A stretch of DNA of 15,550 nt. It comes from an uncultured Bacilli bacterium. Lineage in GTDB: Bacteria; Bacillota_I; Bacilli_A; RF39; UBA660. Shown piece by piece: positions 6,420-13,800 of this stretch (its first letter is position 1; each line of letters opens with the position of its first letter). The notes below the pieces were generated by a model, which ran no database searches, had not been told where the DNA came from, and saw only the letters and a list, made by a program, of their open reading frames with translations. Location of the stretch: NCBI GenBank assembly GCA_944331725.1, contig CALVJE010000014.1, positions 1 through 15,550 of the forward strand, given 5' to 3'. The translations under genes were made by a program, and so were the position numbers.

Positions 6420-6647
6420 AAATGCGATTGATATTCAAGGAGTACATATAAAGTGTTTATAGAAAGTTAATGGTTGATGGAAATTAACAACATAATATAT
6501 GGAAGGTAGTGAATAGAGCAGAATTTCTGAAATAGTAGTAAGTTATTCCGGTAATACCGTTATAAGTAATGAGTTAGTTATAATAACTATAAATTAAGGT
6601 GGTACAGCGTAAATTCCTTTAACGCCCTTAAGTTATAGTTATTTTTT
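6420..6647 (+). promoter_or_regulatory. Val (GUA) T-box riboswitch leader
   Basis: The leader has the T-box sequence AAGGTGGTACAGCG (6596-6609), whose TGGT bulge can pair with the ACCA end of an uncharged tRNA. Stem I has a lower helix TATTCA (6432-6437) with TGAATA (6510-6515) and an upper helix CATATA (6445-6450) with TATATG (6496-6501). The internal loop carries AGTA (6441-6444) opposite GAA (6502-6504), the usual S-turn of the specifier loop. The specifier reads GTA (6506-6508), a valine codon, followed by a purine. This agrees with valS downstream. Uncharged tRNA-Val would stabilise the antiterminator and allow transcription of the unknown gene and valS; charged tRNA would let the terminator form. 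Confidence 0.95.
6584..6647 (+). terminator. T-box-controlled terminator
   Basis: Bases 6584-6599 pair with 6626-6641 (one mismatch), and GCG (6607-6609) with CGC (6623-6625) at the tip. TTTTTT follows at 6642-6647. The 5' arm contains the start of the T-box sequence, so it competes with the antiterminator. Confidence 0.9.
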
Positions 6648-6666
6648 ATTTTAAGGAGGTGTTATT

Positions 6667-7119
6667 ATTAGGAGTAGATTATATATTATTCCAAATGAAG
6701 ATATTTTAAATAGTGGTGCCTTTTTTAGGATTTTGAAGAATGGCGAGAAACATTTAAAATATATAAAAGAATTTGTTGATACATATAATCTTCCATATTC
6801 ATTTGGAGATGATGATAGTAATATAGCACCACTTATGCTTGCTCTAGATGGCCATATGGTTATTAAAACTAGTTGGGATTTTATGAACATAGCAGTTTTT
6901 TATATACCTCTATTAGTAACAACTAATCAGAAAAGATGGTTAGATATTAATTTAGAAAATTTTAAGAATTATGAATATCTTGGATTTAATAACTATAGTG
7001 TAGTAGATGGAGAAATTAAAGAAGAAAAGATAGAGGATTTAGATAAAGAGGTAGTTGAATTAAATAAAAGATATTTAAATTATAGAAAAACAAAGGAGGA
7101 GAAAAGTTATGTTAGATAA
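6667..7119 (+). CDS. Unknown protein in the valS T-box operon, apparent ATT start
   Basis: I do not recognise this protein of about 150 aa. No ATG, GTG or TTG suits the strong AAGGAGG at 6653-6659; the frame that continues into the gene offers ATT at 6667 (7 nt spacing) or 6664. Reading from there gives a plausible start: [20 protein letters not shown]. The alternative TTG at 6733 has only a weak AGGA 2 nt upstream and would remove 22 codons. The protein has no membrane segment. It contains a conserved-looking middle ([24 protein letters not shown]) and a Lys/Glu-rich helical tail. It is under the Val T-box and overlaps valS by 11 bases, so translation is probably coupled. A role linked to valine, tRNA-Val or translation is only a guess from position. 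Confidence 0.7.
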   Translation: MRSRLYIIPNEDILNSGAFFRILKNGEKHLKYIKEFVDTYNLPYSFGDDDSNIAPLMLALDGHMVIKTSWDFMNIAVFYIPLLVTTNQKRWLDINLENFKNYEYLGFNNYSVVDGEIKEEKIEDLDKEVVELNKRYLNYRKTKEEKSYVR

Positions 7120-9646
7120 GAAATATAATCATAAAGAGGTAGAAAAAGATAAGTATAACAATTGGGTAAATAATGGTTATTTTAAAGGTGATAAAGATAA
7201 GAGTAGAGAACCATTTTGTATAGTAATACCACCACCTAATGTTACTGGTAGACTTCATTTAGGACACGCTTGGGATACAACACTTCAAGATATTATTATT
7301 AGATATAAGAGAATGAATGGCTATGATGCTTTATGGGTTCCTGGAATGGATCACGCTGGTATTGCAACCCAAGCGAAAGTTGACAAAAGACTTAGAGAAA
7401 TGGGAATTAATCCTAGAGGTATAAGTCGTGATGAATGGTTAGAACACGCTTGGAGTTGGAAAGATGAATATGCTACTACTATTCACGAACAATGGGCTAA
7501 ACTAGGACTTAGTCTTGATTATACTAAAGAAAGATTTACTTTAGATGAAGGATTAAGTGAAGCGGTTAGATATGTTTTTGTTAAACTATATGAAAAAGGA
7601 TTAATTTATAGAGGAGAAAGAATTATTAACTGGGATCCTGTACAAATGACTGCTTTATCTAATGAAGAAGTTATTTATAAAGAAGATAAAGGTGCATTTT
7701 ATCATATTAAATACTTTATTAAAGGTACAGATGAATATCTAGATATTGCAACAACTCGTCCTGAAACTTTATTTGGTGATACTGCAGTTGCAGTTAACCC
7801 AAGTGATGATAGATATAAACATTTAATAGGTAAGACAGTAATTCTTCCTATTGTTAATAAAGAAATACCTATAGTAGGAGATTATCACGCTGACCCAGAG
7901 TTTGGAACAGGTTGCGTAAAAATAACTCCAGCACACGACCCTAATGACTATGAAGTAGGATTAAGACATAACTTACCTCGTGTTGTTGTTATGAATTTAG
8001 ATGCTACTATGAATGAGAATGCTCCTGGTTATGAGGGATTATCTAGAGAAGAATGTAGAGAAAAATTAATAGAAGATTTAAAGAACCAAGACTTACTAAT
8101 AAAAGTAGAAGAGATGATTCATAATGTTGGACATAGTGAAAGAAGTGATGCTGTAGTTGAACCAACTTTATCTAAACAATGGTTTGTTAAGATGAGACCA
8201 CTTGCCGATAGAGTACTTGATAATCAAAAGAATAAAGATACTAAAGTAAACTTTGTTCCAGAACGCTATGAAAAAACTATGAATCACTGGATGGAAATTA
8301 CATATGACTGGTGTATTTCTAGACAATTATGGTGGGGTCATAGAATACCTGCTTGGTATAAAGATGATGAAGTATACGTTGGAATGGAAGCCCCTAAAGA
8401 AGAAGGTTGGGCTCAAGATGAAGATGTTCTAGATACTTGGTTTTCATCTGCATTATGGCCATTTTCTGTATTAGGTTGGCCAGAAGATACAGAGCTTTTA
8501 AAAAGATATTATCCTAATAATGTCCTAGTAACTGGTTATGATATTATTCCATTCTGGGTTAATCGTATGACTTTCCAAGGATTAGAATTTACTAATAAAA
8601 GACCATTTAAAGATTGTCTTATCCACGGTCTTATCCGTGATAAAGAAGGACGTAAGATGAGTAAATCTTTAGGTAATGGTGTTGATCCTATGGATGTTAT
8701 AGAGGAATATGGTGCCGATAGTTTAAGATTTTTCTTAACAACTAATAGTGCCCCTGGAACAGATTTAAGATATGATGAAGAGAAAGTTAAATCTACTTGG
8801 AACTTTATTAATAAATTATGGAATGCCTCTCGTTATGTTTTAATGAATATAAGCGATATGAAAACATCAGGATATGACTATCAAAATTTAAGTAAAGCTG
8901 ATAAATGGATTCTTACATTAAAAAATAACTTAATAAAAGATGTTACTAAAAATATGGATAGTTATGACTTCCATAATGTTGGTAATATGTTATATAAGTT
9001 TATTTGGGAAGATTTCTGCGATAACTATATTGAGTTAAGTAAAGCTAATATGAATGATACTACTAAGAGTGTTTTACTTGATGTTTTAACAACAATACTT
9101 AAATTACTTCATCCATTTATGCCTTATGTAACAGAAGAAATTTATTCTATGTTACCATTTAAAGATAGTGAATCTATTGTAATTAGTACTTATCCTAAGT
9201 ATGATAGTGAAACTGTATTTAATAAAGATATGGAAGAAATATCTAAAGTTATTGTTGATTTAAGAGAGATAAGAAATTTAAAAGCTACTAATAATATTAA
9301 GAAGAGTGATTTAGTAATGTTTAATACTAAAAGTGATTTAGAATATATTTATAAGTCACAATTAAAGATTACTGATGAATTAATAGTTAAAGAGCCTTTA
9401 GAAGATTATCAATCTATTAACTATAAATCTAGTTTAATTGATATTACTTATTTCTTTAAAAATGAAGTTAATAAAGAAGAATTAGAAGAGAATATTAAGA
9501 AGTTAAAAGACTCTATTGATAGACGTAAGAAATTACTTAGTAATGAAAACTATGTTAATAAGGCTCCTAAAAATATAGTTGACCTTGATAGAGAAAAATT
9601 AATGGAGGAGGAAGCTAAGTTAAAGTTATTAGAAGAACAATTATAG
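7109..9646 (+). CDS. valS: Valyl-tRNA synthetase
   Basis: This is a complete 845-aa class Ia enzyme that charges tRNA-Val with valine in the cytoplasm using ATP. It has the HIGH-like motif in [16 protein letters not shown] (HLGH at 50-53) and the KMSKS motif at 516-520 ([11 protein letters not shown]). Between them is the CP1 editing insertion, including [17 protein letters not shown] and the [19 protein letters not shown] stretch that removes mischarged threonine in the family. The anticodon-binding helical domain follows, and the protein ends in a short coiled-coil arm ([20 protein letters not shown] ...). AAGGAGG lies about 10 nt before the ATG, within the overlapping upstream gene. Expression is controlled by the Val T-box. 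The stop codon lies in the loop of a terminator hairpin. Confidence 0.98.
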   Translation: MLDKKYNHKEVEKDKYNNWVNNGYFKGDKDKSREPFCIVIPPPNVTGRLHLGHAWDTTLQDIIIRYKRMNGYDALWVPGMDHAGIATQAKVDKRLREMGINPRGISRDEWLEHAWSWKDEYATTIHEQWAKLGLSLDYTKERFTLDEGLSEAVRYVFVKLYEKGLIYRGERIINWDPVQMTALSNEEVIYKEDKGAFYHIKYFIKGTDEYLDIATTRPETLFGDTAVAVNPSDDRYKHLIGKTVILPIVNKEIPIVGDYHADPEFGTGCVKITPAHDPNDYEVGLRHNLPRVVVMNLDATMNENAPGYEGLSREECREKLIEDLKNQDLLIKVEEMIHNVGHSERSDAVVEPTLSKQWFVKMRPLADRVLDNQKNKDTKVNFVPERYEKTMNHWMEITYDWCISRQLWWGHRIPAWYKDDEVYVGMEAPKEEGWAQDEDVLDTWFSSALWPFSVLGWPEDTELLKRYYPNNVLVTGYDIIPFWVNRMTFQGLEFTNKRPFKDCLIHGLIRDKEGRKMSKSLGNGVDPMDVIEEYGADSLRFFLTTNSAPGTDLRYDEEKVKSTWNFINKLWNASRYVLMNISDMKTSGYDYQNLSKADKWILTLKNNLIKDVTKNMDSYDFHNVGNMLYKFIWEDFCDNYIELSKANMNDTTKSVLLDVLTTILKLLHPFMPYVTEEIYSMLPFKDSESIVISTYPKYDSETVFNKDMEEISKVIVDLREIRNLKATNNIKKSDLVMFNTKSDLEYIYKSQLKITDELIVKEPLEDYQSINYKSSLIDITYFFKNEVNKEELEENIKKLKDSIDRRKKLLSNENYVNKAPKNIVDLDREKLMEEEAKLKLLEEQL

Positions 9647-9660
9647 GTTCTTCTTTTCTT
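9631..9660 (+). terminator. Terminator overlapping the valS stop codon
   Basis: AGAAGAAC (9631-9638) pairs with GTTCTTCT (9647-9654) around an 8-nt loop containing the TAG stop. A T-rich tract (TTTTCTT) follows. Confidence 0.75.
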
Positions 9661-9672
9661 TTATATACAAAA

Positions 9673-9708
9673 TTTATAGTGACATTTATAATGACTTTTA
9701 TGGTGACA
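9673..9708 (+). repeat. Three tandem 12-bp repeats
   Basis: TTTATAGTGACA, TTTATAATGACT and TTTATGGTGACA are arranged head to tail at 9673-9684, 9685-9696 and 9697-9708, between the two copies of the duplicated valS terminator. There is no coding gene here. They may be slippage or duplication products, or a protein-binding array. Confidence 0.8.
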
Positions 9709-9775
9709 CCTAATATATAATATGTTGGAAATTTAGAAGAACAATTATAGGTTCTTCTTTTCTTCTAAATTCATC

Positions 9776-9804
9776 TTTACTTAAATAAAATGTAATGATA
9801 AAAT
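9776..9804 (+). promoter_or_regulatory. Candidate promoter of the PepSY gene
   Basis: TTTACT (9776-9781), a 17-bp spacer and TAAAAT (9799-9804) with an extended TGA before it. The expected start near 9811 leaves a short leader carrying AAAGGA. Confidence 0.55.
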
Positions 9805-9828
9805 TTAAGTATAGAAAGGATAGATGAT

Positions 9829-10422
9829 ATGAAAAAATATGGAAAGATAATTATTATTGTAGTAGGTATTCTTATTGTAATTGCTTTACTTATCTTAATT
9901 TATTTTAAGACTGCATTTATTAGTAAAGATGACGTAAAGGATATTATCGCTGCTAATATGAATGCTAATGTAAATGATTTATATTTTGAAGATATTGATT
10001 TTGACTTTGATAAGGGTGTTTATGAAGTAGAAGTTTATTATCATAATGATGCTTATGAATATAAAGTTGATGCTAGAACTTCTACTGAAGGTGGAAGCAT
10101 TATTTATACTGATTTTAATACTACTAATAGTATAACTAGTGATAATAGTAGTAATAACAATTCTAATGCTAATGATTCTACTAATAATGGAAATAATGCA
10201 ACTACCGCTAGTATAACTGTAGAAGAAGCGAAAAATATTGCCCTTATTAATGCTAACTTAACTGAAGATGCTGTACAATTTTTAAGAACAGAACAAGAGT
10301 ATGATGATGGTGTTCTTGTTTATGAAATTGATTTTACTAGTGGTGACTATGAATATGACTATAAAATAAATGCTAATACTGGTGATGTAGTTAGTTACGA
10401 TAGAGATAGTATATATGATTAA
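9829..10422 (+). CDS. Membrane-anchored PepSY-domain protein
   Basis: This 197-aa protein has a short basic N-terminus (MKKYGK) and a single membrane helix at about 7-27 (IIIIVVGILIVIALLILIYF). Two PepSY-like repeats follow: the first at about residues 32-95 (DVKDIIAANMN ... YEVEVYYHNDAYEYKVDA), the second at about 128-195 (TVEEAKNIALINANL ... LVYEIDFTSGDYEYDYKINANTGDVVSYDRD). An Asn/Ser/Thr-rich linker (about 100-125) joins them. The domains should face outside the cell. PepSY domains are often linked to protease inhibition or envelope roles; the specific function is unknown. AAAGGA precedes the ATG. The FAD/Rieske gene begins 30 bp downstream with no terminator between, so the two may be co-transcribed. 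Confidence 0.88.
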   Translation: MKKYGKIIIIVVGILIVIALLILIYFKTAFISKDDVKDIIAANMNANVNDLYFEDIDFDFDKGVYEVEVYYHNDAYEYKVDARTSTEGGSIIYTDFNTTNSITSDNSSNNNSNANDSTNNGNNATTASITVEEAKNIALINANLTEDAVQFLRTEQEYDDGVLVYEIDFTSGDYEYDYKINANTGDVVSYDRDSIYD

Positions 10423-10452
10423 ATTCTGGTCATAATAGAAATAGGTGATAAT

Positions 10453-11889
10453 ATGAAAAATATTTCTATTTGGCAAGATACTGTTAATAATGAAGATAGG
10501 TATGAAGCATTAAAAGAAAATATAGATGTTGATATTTTAATAATTGGTGGAGGTGTTACAGGATGTAATACCTTTTATCAATTTAAAGACGATAAAAGAA
10601 AAATAGCTTTAGTAGAGAAAAACTTCTTAGGTAGTGGAGCATCTAGTAGAAGTAGTGCAAAACTAACATTTTTACAAGAAGATATTTATACTAAATTAAA
10701 AGATAAAGCCCATCTTTATTATCACAGTCAAAAAGAAGCGATTGATATTATTAGTAATATTATTAATAAAGAAAATATAGATTGTGACTTTAAAAGTAGT
10801 AAATCTTATTTATATACAATAAATTCTAATAATATAGATAGAATAGATAAAGAAAAAGAGATAATTTCATCTTTTAAAGAAAAAACTACATCTATTAAAA
10901 AATTACCTAATGGAATGAGAATAGAATCTGGTTTTTATGTTAATAATACTTATATATTTCATCCTTTAAAATATATAAAAGAAATAGTAAAAAAATCTAT
11001 TAATGATAATCATAAAGTCTATGAGAATACTAAAATAATTAGAATAGAGAAGTATGAAAATTATTATAAATGTTATACAGAAAATAATATTATCAAAACA
11101 AAATATATAGTCCTAGCATTACATTATCCTTACTTTTTATTTCCATATTTAATGCCTTTAAAAGTATATTTAGAGAAATCTTACTTAGGATGTATAAAAA
11201 AAGATAAATCTTTTGATTTTAATGCTATTAATATAGAGAAACCTTTAAAGTCTATTAGATATTATAATAATTATTTATTAATGGTATCAGCTTCTCATAA
11301 TTTATCTTTTTCTTTTAATAATAAGAAAATTGTTAAAGAGTTTATGGATAATACAAATATGACTAATTGTAATTATCTTTGGAGTAATTATGATTTAATT
11401 ACTCTAGATCATTTACCTCTAATAGGTTTTATTGATAAAAATATGATAATTGCTACGGGATATAATACTTGGGGTAATACTAATAGTGTCATAGCAAGTA
11501 CTATTATTAAGGATTTAATTAATCATAAAGCTAATATATATAGAGATTTATTTAATCCTAAGAGATGTTTTAGTAAAGAAAAAATTATTAATTATCCAAT
11601 AAATATTTTTAGTAGTACTTATAGTCTTATAAGTAGTAAAGTAAATAAAAATAAATCTTTTTATGAAGATAATCCTAAATTTACAAAATTAAATGGTAAA
11701 AATGTTGGTATATATAAAGATGAAAAGAATATTGAACATATTATATATAATAAATGTCCTCATTTAGGTTGTAGTTTAATATTTAATGAAATAGAGAAGA
11801 CTTGGGATTGCCCTTGTCACGGTTCTAGATTTGATTTAGATGGTAAATGTATTATGGGTCCTAGTAATTATGATATAGGGTATAAATAA
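10453..11889 (+). CDS. FAD-dependent oxidoreductase with C-terminal Rieske [2Fe-2S] domain (YhfW-like)
   Basis: This 478-aa protein has two parts. The N-terminal DAO-type flavoprotein domain shows the dinucleotide-binding motif IDVDILIIGGGVTGC (GGGVTG at 32-37), the LVEKNFLGSGASSRSSAKLT segment, and a late LPLIGFID/ATGYNTWGNTNS region. The C-terminal Rieske domain (about 410-478) has C435-P-H437-L-G-C440 and C453-P-C455-H456-G-S. C435, H437, C453 and H456 are the expected cluster ligands. C440 and C455 match the extra disulfide pair of Rieske proteins of the bc-complex type. This resembles Bacillus subtilis YhfW. The substrate is unknown, but electron transfer between FAD and the iron-sulfur cluster is expected. 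It probably forms a unit with the PepSY gene. AGGTGAT lies just upstream of the ATG. Confidence 0.92.
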   Translation: MKNISIWQDTVNNEDRYEALKENIDVDILIIGGGVTGCNTFYQFKDDKRKIALVEKNFLGSGASSRSSAKLTFLQEDIYTKLKDKAHLYYHSQKEAIDIISNIINKENIDCDFKSSKSYLYTINSNNIDRIDKEKEIISSFKEKTTSIKKLPNGMRIESGFYVNNTYIFHPLKYIKEIVKKSINDNHKVYENTKIIRIEKYENYYKCYTENNIIKTKYIVLALHYPYFLFPYLMPLKVYLEKSYLGCIKKDKSFDFNAINIEKPLKSIRYYNNYLLMVSASHNLSFSFNNKKIVKEFMDNTNMTNCNYLWSNYDLITLDHLPLIGFIDKNMIIATGYNTWGNTNSVIASTIIKDLINHKANIYRDLFNPKRCFSKEKIINYPINIFSSTYSLISSKVNKNKSFYEDNPKFTKLNGKNVGIYKDEKNIEHIIYNKCPHLGCSLIFNEIEKTWDCPCHGSRFDLDGKCIMGPSNYDIGYK

Positions 11890-11900
11890 TTTAATATTTA

Positions 11901-11909
11901 TGGTATACT
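11901..11909 (+). promoter_or_regulatory. Extended -10 promoter of the AAA+ gene
   Basis: TGGTATACT (11901-11909) is an extended -10 element in the 42-bp gap after the FAD/Rieske gene. No good -35 is seen. Start is expected near 11916, with AAAGGA before the ATG at 11932. Confidence 0.55.
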
Positions 11910-11931
11910 TAAGTAGTAAAGGATTGATATT

Positions 11932-12864
11932 ATGAATGATGAATTAATTAGAAAAAGTAAAGCAAGTATACTAAAAAGTTATGGTGAGAATTTTACAGAG
12001 AAAGAATATATTACTAATCCTGCTATTGGTAGAGAAGAAGAAATAAAACAATTAGTTTTAATATTATTAACACCAGAAAAATCTGCTATTTTAACAGGTA
12101 AACCTGGTGTAGGTAAAACTGCTATAGTAGAAGGACTAGCTTATCGTATTCAAATTGGTAATGTTCCTGATCTTTTAAAGAATTATCAAATTATTAAAGT
12201 TAATACTTCTGCACTCCTTGGAGTTGATCCTGATACAGGAGAAAGTAAAATACAAATACTTTTAGATGAATTAAAGAGTTATTCTAATTTAATTTTATTT
12301 ATAGATGAAATTCATACTTTAATGGGTAGTAAAGGAGAATCTCTTGACTTTGCTAATATGTTTAAACCAGGTCTTGATAGAGGAGATATTAAAGTAATAG
12401 GTGCCACTACTACAGAAGAATATGAAACTTATATACTAAGAGATAAAGCTTTTGTTAGACGTTTCCAAAAAGTAGAAGTAGCAGAACCTACAAGAGAACA
12501 AACTATCGCTATTTGTATGGGAACCCTTCCTAAAATAGAGAAAAAAACAGGAGCTAAGTTAATGTATGATCCATATGTTAAAGAAAAGATAATGGCCTTT
12601 CTTACTGACCTTACTAGTGAATATAGAAGAATATATGAAATAGGATCAAGATATCCTGATGTTACTCTAACTATATTACAACAAGCTTTCTCTTATGCAA
12701 TTTATAATAATAGACACGAAGTAAATATTTTTGATATAGAGAAAGCTATTATGAATACTAAAAATGTTTATCCTGATGTTATAAAAAAAGAACTTCCTAG
12801 ATTTAAGGAAGAATTCAAAACTGAAATATCAGATGGTTTAGATAGAGGATTACAAAATGTTTAA
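11932..12864 (+). CDS. Stand-alone AAA+ ATPase related to ClpB/ClpC first ATPase domain
   Basis: This 310-aa protein aligns with the first AAA+ module of Clp/Hsp100 proteins: YGENFTEKE ... NPAIGREEEIKQLVLILL, Walker A GKPGVGKT, Walker B LILFIDEIH, sensor-1 region VIGATTTEEY, and the arginine-finger region FVRRFQKVEVAEP. It lacks the Clp N-domain, the M-domain and the second AAA+ module. Where Clp proteins have the aromatic pore loop (KYRG), this protein reads VDPDTGESK, with no aromatic residue. It is therefore unlikely to thread substrates like a ClpB unfoldase. A remodelling or regulatory ATPase role is inferred. It overlaps the downstream membrane-protein gene by 8 bases, which suggests the pair act together. 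Confidence 0.85.
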   Translation: MNDELIRKSKASILKSYGENFTEKEYITNPAIGREEEIKQLVLILLTPEKSAILTGKPGVGKTAIVEGLAYRIQIGNVPDLLKNYQIIKVNTSALLGVDPDTGESKIQILLDELKSYSNLILFIDEIHTLMGSKGESLDFANMFKPGLDRGDIKVIGATTTEEYETYILRDKAFVRRFQKVEVAEPTREQTIAICMGTLPKIEKKTGAKLMYDPYVKEKIMAFLTDLTSEYRRIYEIGSRYPDVTLTILQQAFSYAIYNNRHEVNIFDIEKAIMNTKNVYPDVIKKELPRFKEEFKTEISDGLDRGLQNV

Positions 12865-13255
12865 TAAGATAATCTATTATTTAAGAATAATATCTTTAAT
12901 ATTCTTTGTTATATTTGTCTCTTTATTACTTAAAATAATATTTAACAGTGGAATATTTGGTATATCTTTTCTAATTATGTGTAGTTTATTTATTTTAATA
13001 AATATCTTTACTGTTTTAACAAGAAAAGAAATCTATAAGAAATTAATTAGTTATAATTTAATATCTACCGCTTTAACTTTCTATTTAGGTATTATAGTAG
13101 TAAAATTATATACAGACTATAGAGCAAATAGTTTAATGTATACACTAAATTATGATTACTTTAAGACTAATTTTATTATTATAGATTTAGTAATATTAGG
13201 AATTATTCTAAATACTTTATTTATATATTTTCTTGACATAAAAGAAGACCAATAA
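12857..13255 (+). CDS. Small four-helix integral membrane protein, function unknown
   Basis: The 132-aa protein is almost entirely hydrophobic. Four likely membrane helices fall at about residues 5-29, 31-54, 62-85 and 103-127, joined by short charged loops (TRKEIYKKL, YTDYRANS). I do not recognise a family. Its ATG overlaps the end of the AAA+ gene (ATGTTTAA, where TAA stops the upstream gene in another frame), indicating translational coupling. It ends inside a terminator hairpin shared with the convergent Hsp20 gene. Confidence 0.8.
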   Translation: MFNKIIYYLRIISLIFFVIFVSLLLKIIFNSGIFGISFLIMCSLFILINIFTVLTRKEIYKKLISYNLISTALTFYLGIIVVKLYTDYRANSLMYTLNYDYFKTNFIIIDLVILGIILNTLFIYFLDIKEDQ

Positions 13256-13266
13256 TTTGGTCTTCT
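13243..13266. terminator. Bidirectional terminator between membrane protein and Hsp20 genes
   Basis: AGAAGACCAA (13243-13252) pairs perfectly with TTGGTCTTCT (13257-13266) around a 4-nt loop. The membrane-protein stop (13253-13255) is in the loop. T-rich stretches follow on both strands. Confidence 0.8.
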
Positions 13267-13267
13267 C

Positions 13268-13654
13268 TTATTTTATATCAATAAGTTTTTTATTTTTGTT
13301 TTCATCAATTTTTGGAATAGAAATAGTTAATGTACCATTATCAAATTTCGCTTCAATAGCATCTTCATTAACATCACCTAAGTAGAAACTTCTACTGATT
13401 TTACCATAAACTCTTTCACGACGAAGATATTTTTTATCTTCATCCCTCTCTTCATCATTAGAAGACTTTTCAGCAGTTATAACTAAGTTTCCTTTATTAC
13501 ATTCTACTTTAATTTCATCTTTCTTAAATCCTGGTAAATCCATTTCTACGTGATAAGTATTATCTTTCTCATAGATATCACATTTCATTTTACTATTCTC
13601 ACTTTCAAAAAATTGATCTAATGCATTATCAAAATAAAATCTTGTTGGTAACAT
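13268..13654 (-). CDS. Hsp20/alpha-crystallin small heat-shock protein
   Basis: This 128-aa protein is an ATP-independent holdase chaperone that binds unfolding proteins in the cytoplasm. The alpha-crystallin domain begins around CDIYEKDNTYHVEMDLPGFKKDEIKVE and continues through LVITAEKSS, the YLRRERVYGKISRSFYL segment and the family motif EAKFDNGTLTISIPK. A short tail ends with an IxI-type motif (LIDIK) used for oligomer contacts. The N-terminal arm is short. Expression is governed by a CIRCE operator overlapping its promoter. The Shine-Dalgarno AAAGGA lies rather far (about 14 nt) from the ATG; an in-frame GTG 12 nt upstream is an alternative start. Confidence 0.95.
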   Translation of the reverse strand: MLPTRFYFDNALDQFFESENSKMKCDIYEKDNTYHVEMDLPGFKKDEIKVECNKGNLVITAEKSSNDEERDEDKKYLRRERVYGKISRSFYLGDVNEDAIEAKFDNGTLTISIPKIDENKNKKLIDIK

Positions 13655-13681
13655 ATATTATCACTTTCCTTTCACAATTAT

Positions 13682-13710
13682 GTTATAACACTAATTTTAG
13701 CACTTGTCAA
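13682..13710 (-). promoter_or_regulatory. Sigma-A promoter of the Hsp20 gene
   Basis: On the minus strand: perfect TTGACA (13710-13705), a 17-bp spacer and TATAAC (13687-13682). The -35 box lies inside the CIRCE spacer. Confidence 0.85.
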
Positions 13711-13723
13711 GTGTAAGTGCTAA
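13697..13723. promoter_or_regulatory. CIRCE operator (HrcA binding site)
   Basis: TTAGCACTT (13697-13705), nine bases, AAGTGCTAA (13715-13723). This is the CIRCE inverted repeat with the usual N9 spacing and one symmetric change from the TTAGCACTC/GAGTGCTAA consensus. It covers the -35 of the Hsp20 promoter, so HrcA binding would block it and heat stress would release it. It lies 78 bp before the miaB start and ends about 25 bp before the miaB -35. Confidence 0.93.
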
Positions 13724-13747
13724 TTATTTTTATTATGTTCAAACTCT

Positions 13748-13775
13748 TTGATTTTATACTAAAATATGTTAAAAT
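13748..13775 (+). promoter_or_regulatory. Candidate promoter of miaB
   Basis: TTGATT (13748-13753), a 16-bp spacer and TAAAAT (13770-13775) with an extended TGT before the -10. Expected start near 13782. A TATACT at 13755-13760 is an alternative -10. Confidence 0.5.
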
Positions 13776-13800
13776 AAGTAGCAGTAAAGGAGGAGTATTT

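Larger units (their letters stand above)
9629..9764 (+). repeat. 32-bp direct repeat duplicating the valS terminator
   Basis: Bases 9629-9660, the last codons of valS plus its terminator, recur identically at 9733-9764, 104 bp downstream. The second copy is non-coding in its new context and keeps the hairpin. It also has flanking bases that allow a longer alternative stem: AATTTAGAAGAA (9730-9741) pairs perfectly with TTCTTCTAAATT (9760-9771). This fills most of the 182-bp gap after valS. Confidence 0.85.

Noticed and set aside
9629..9764. CRISPR-like array
   Set aside because: There are only two copies of the 32-bp repeat, one of them the coding end of valS, and no cas genes nearby.
13717..13800. 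28-codon upstream extension of miaB
   Set aside because: It would overlap the CIRCE operator and promoter and lacks a ribosome binding site, whereas the ATG at 13801 has AAAGGAGG.
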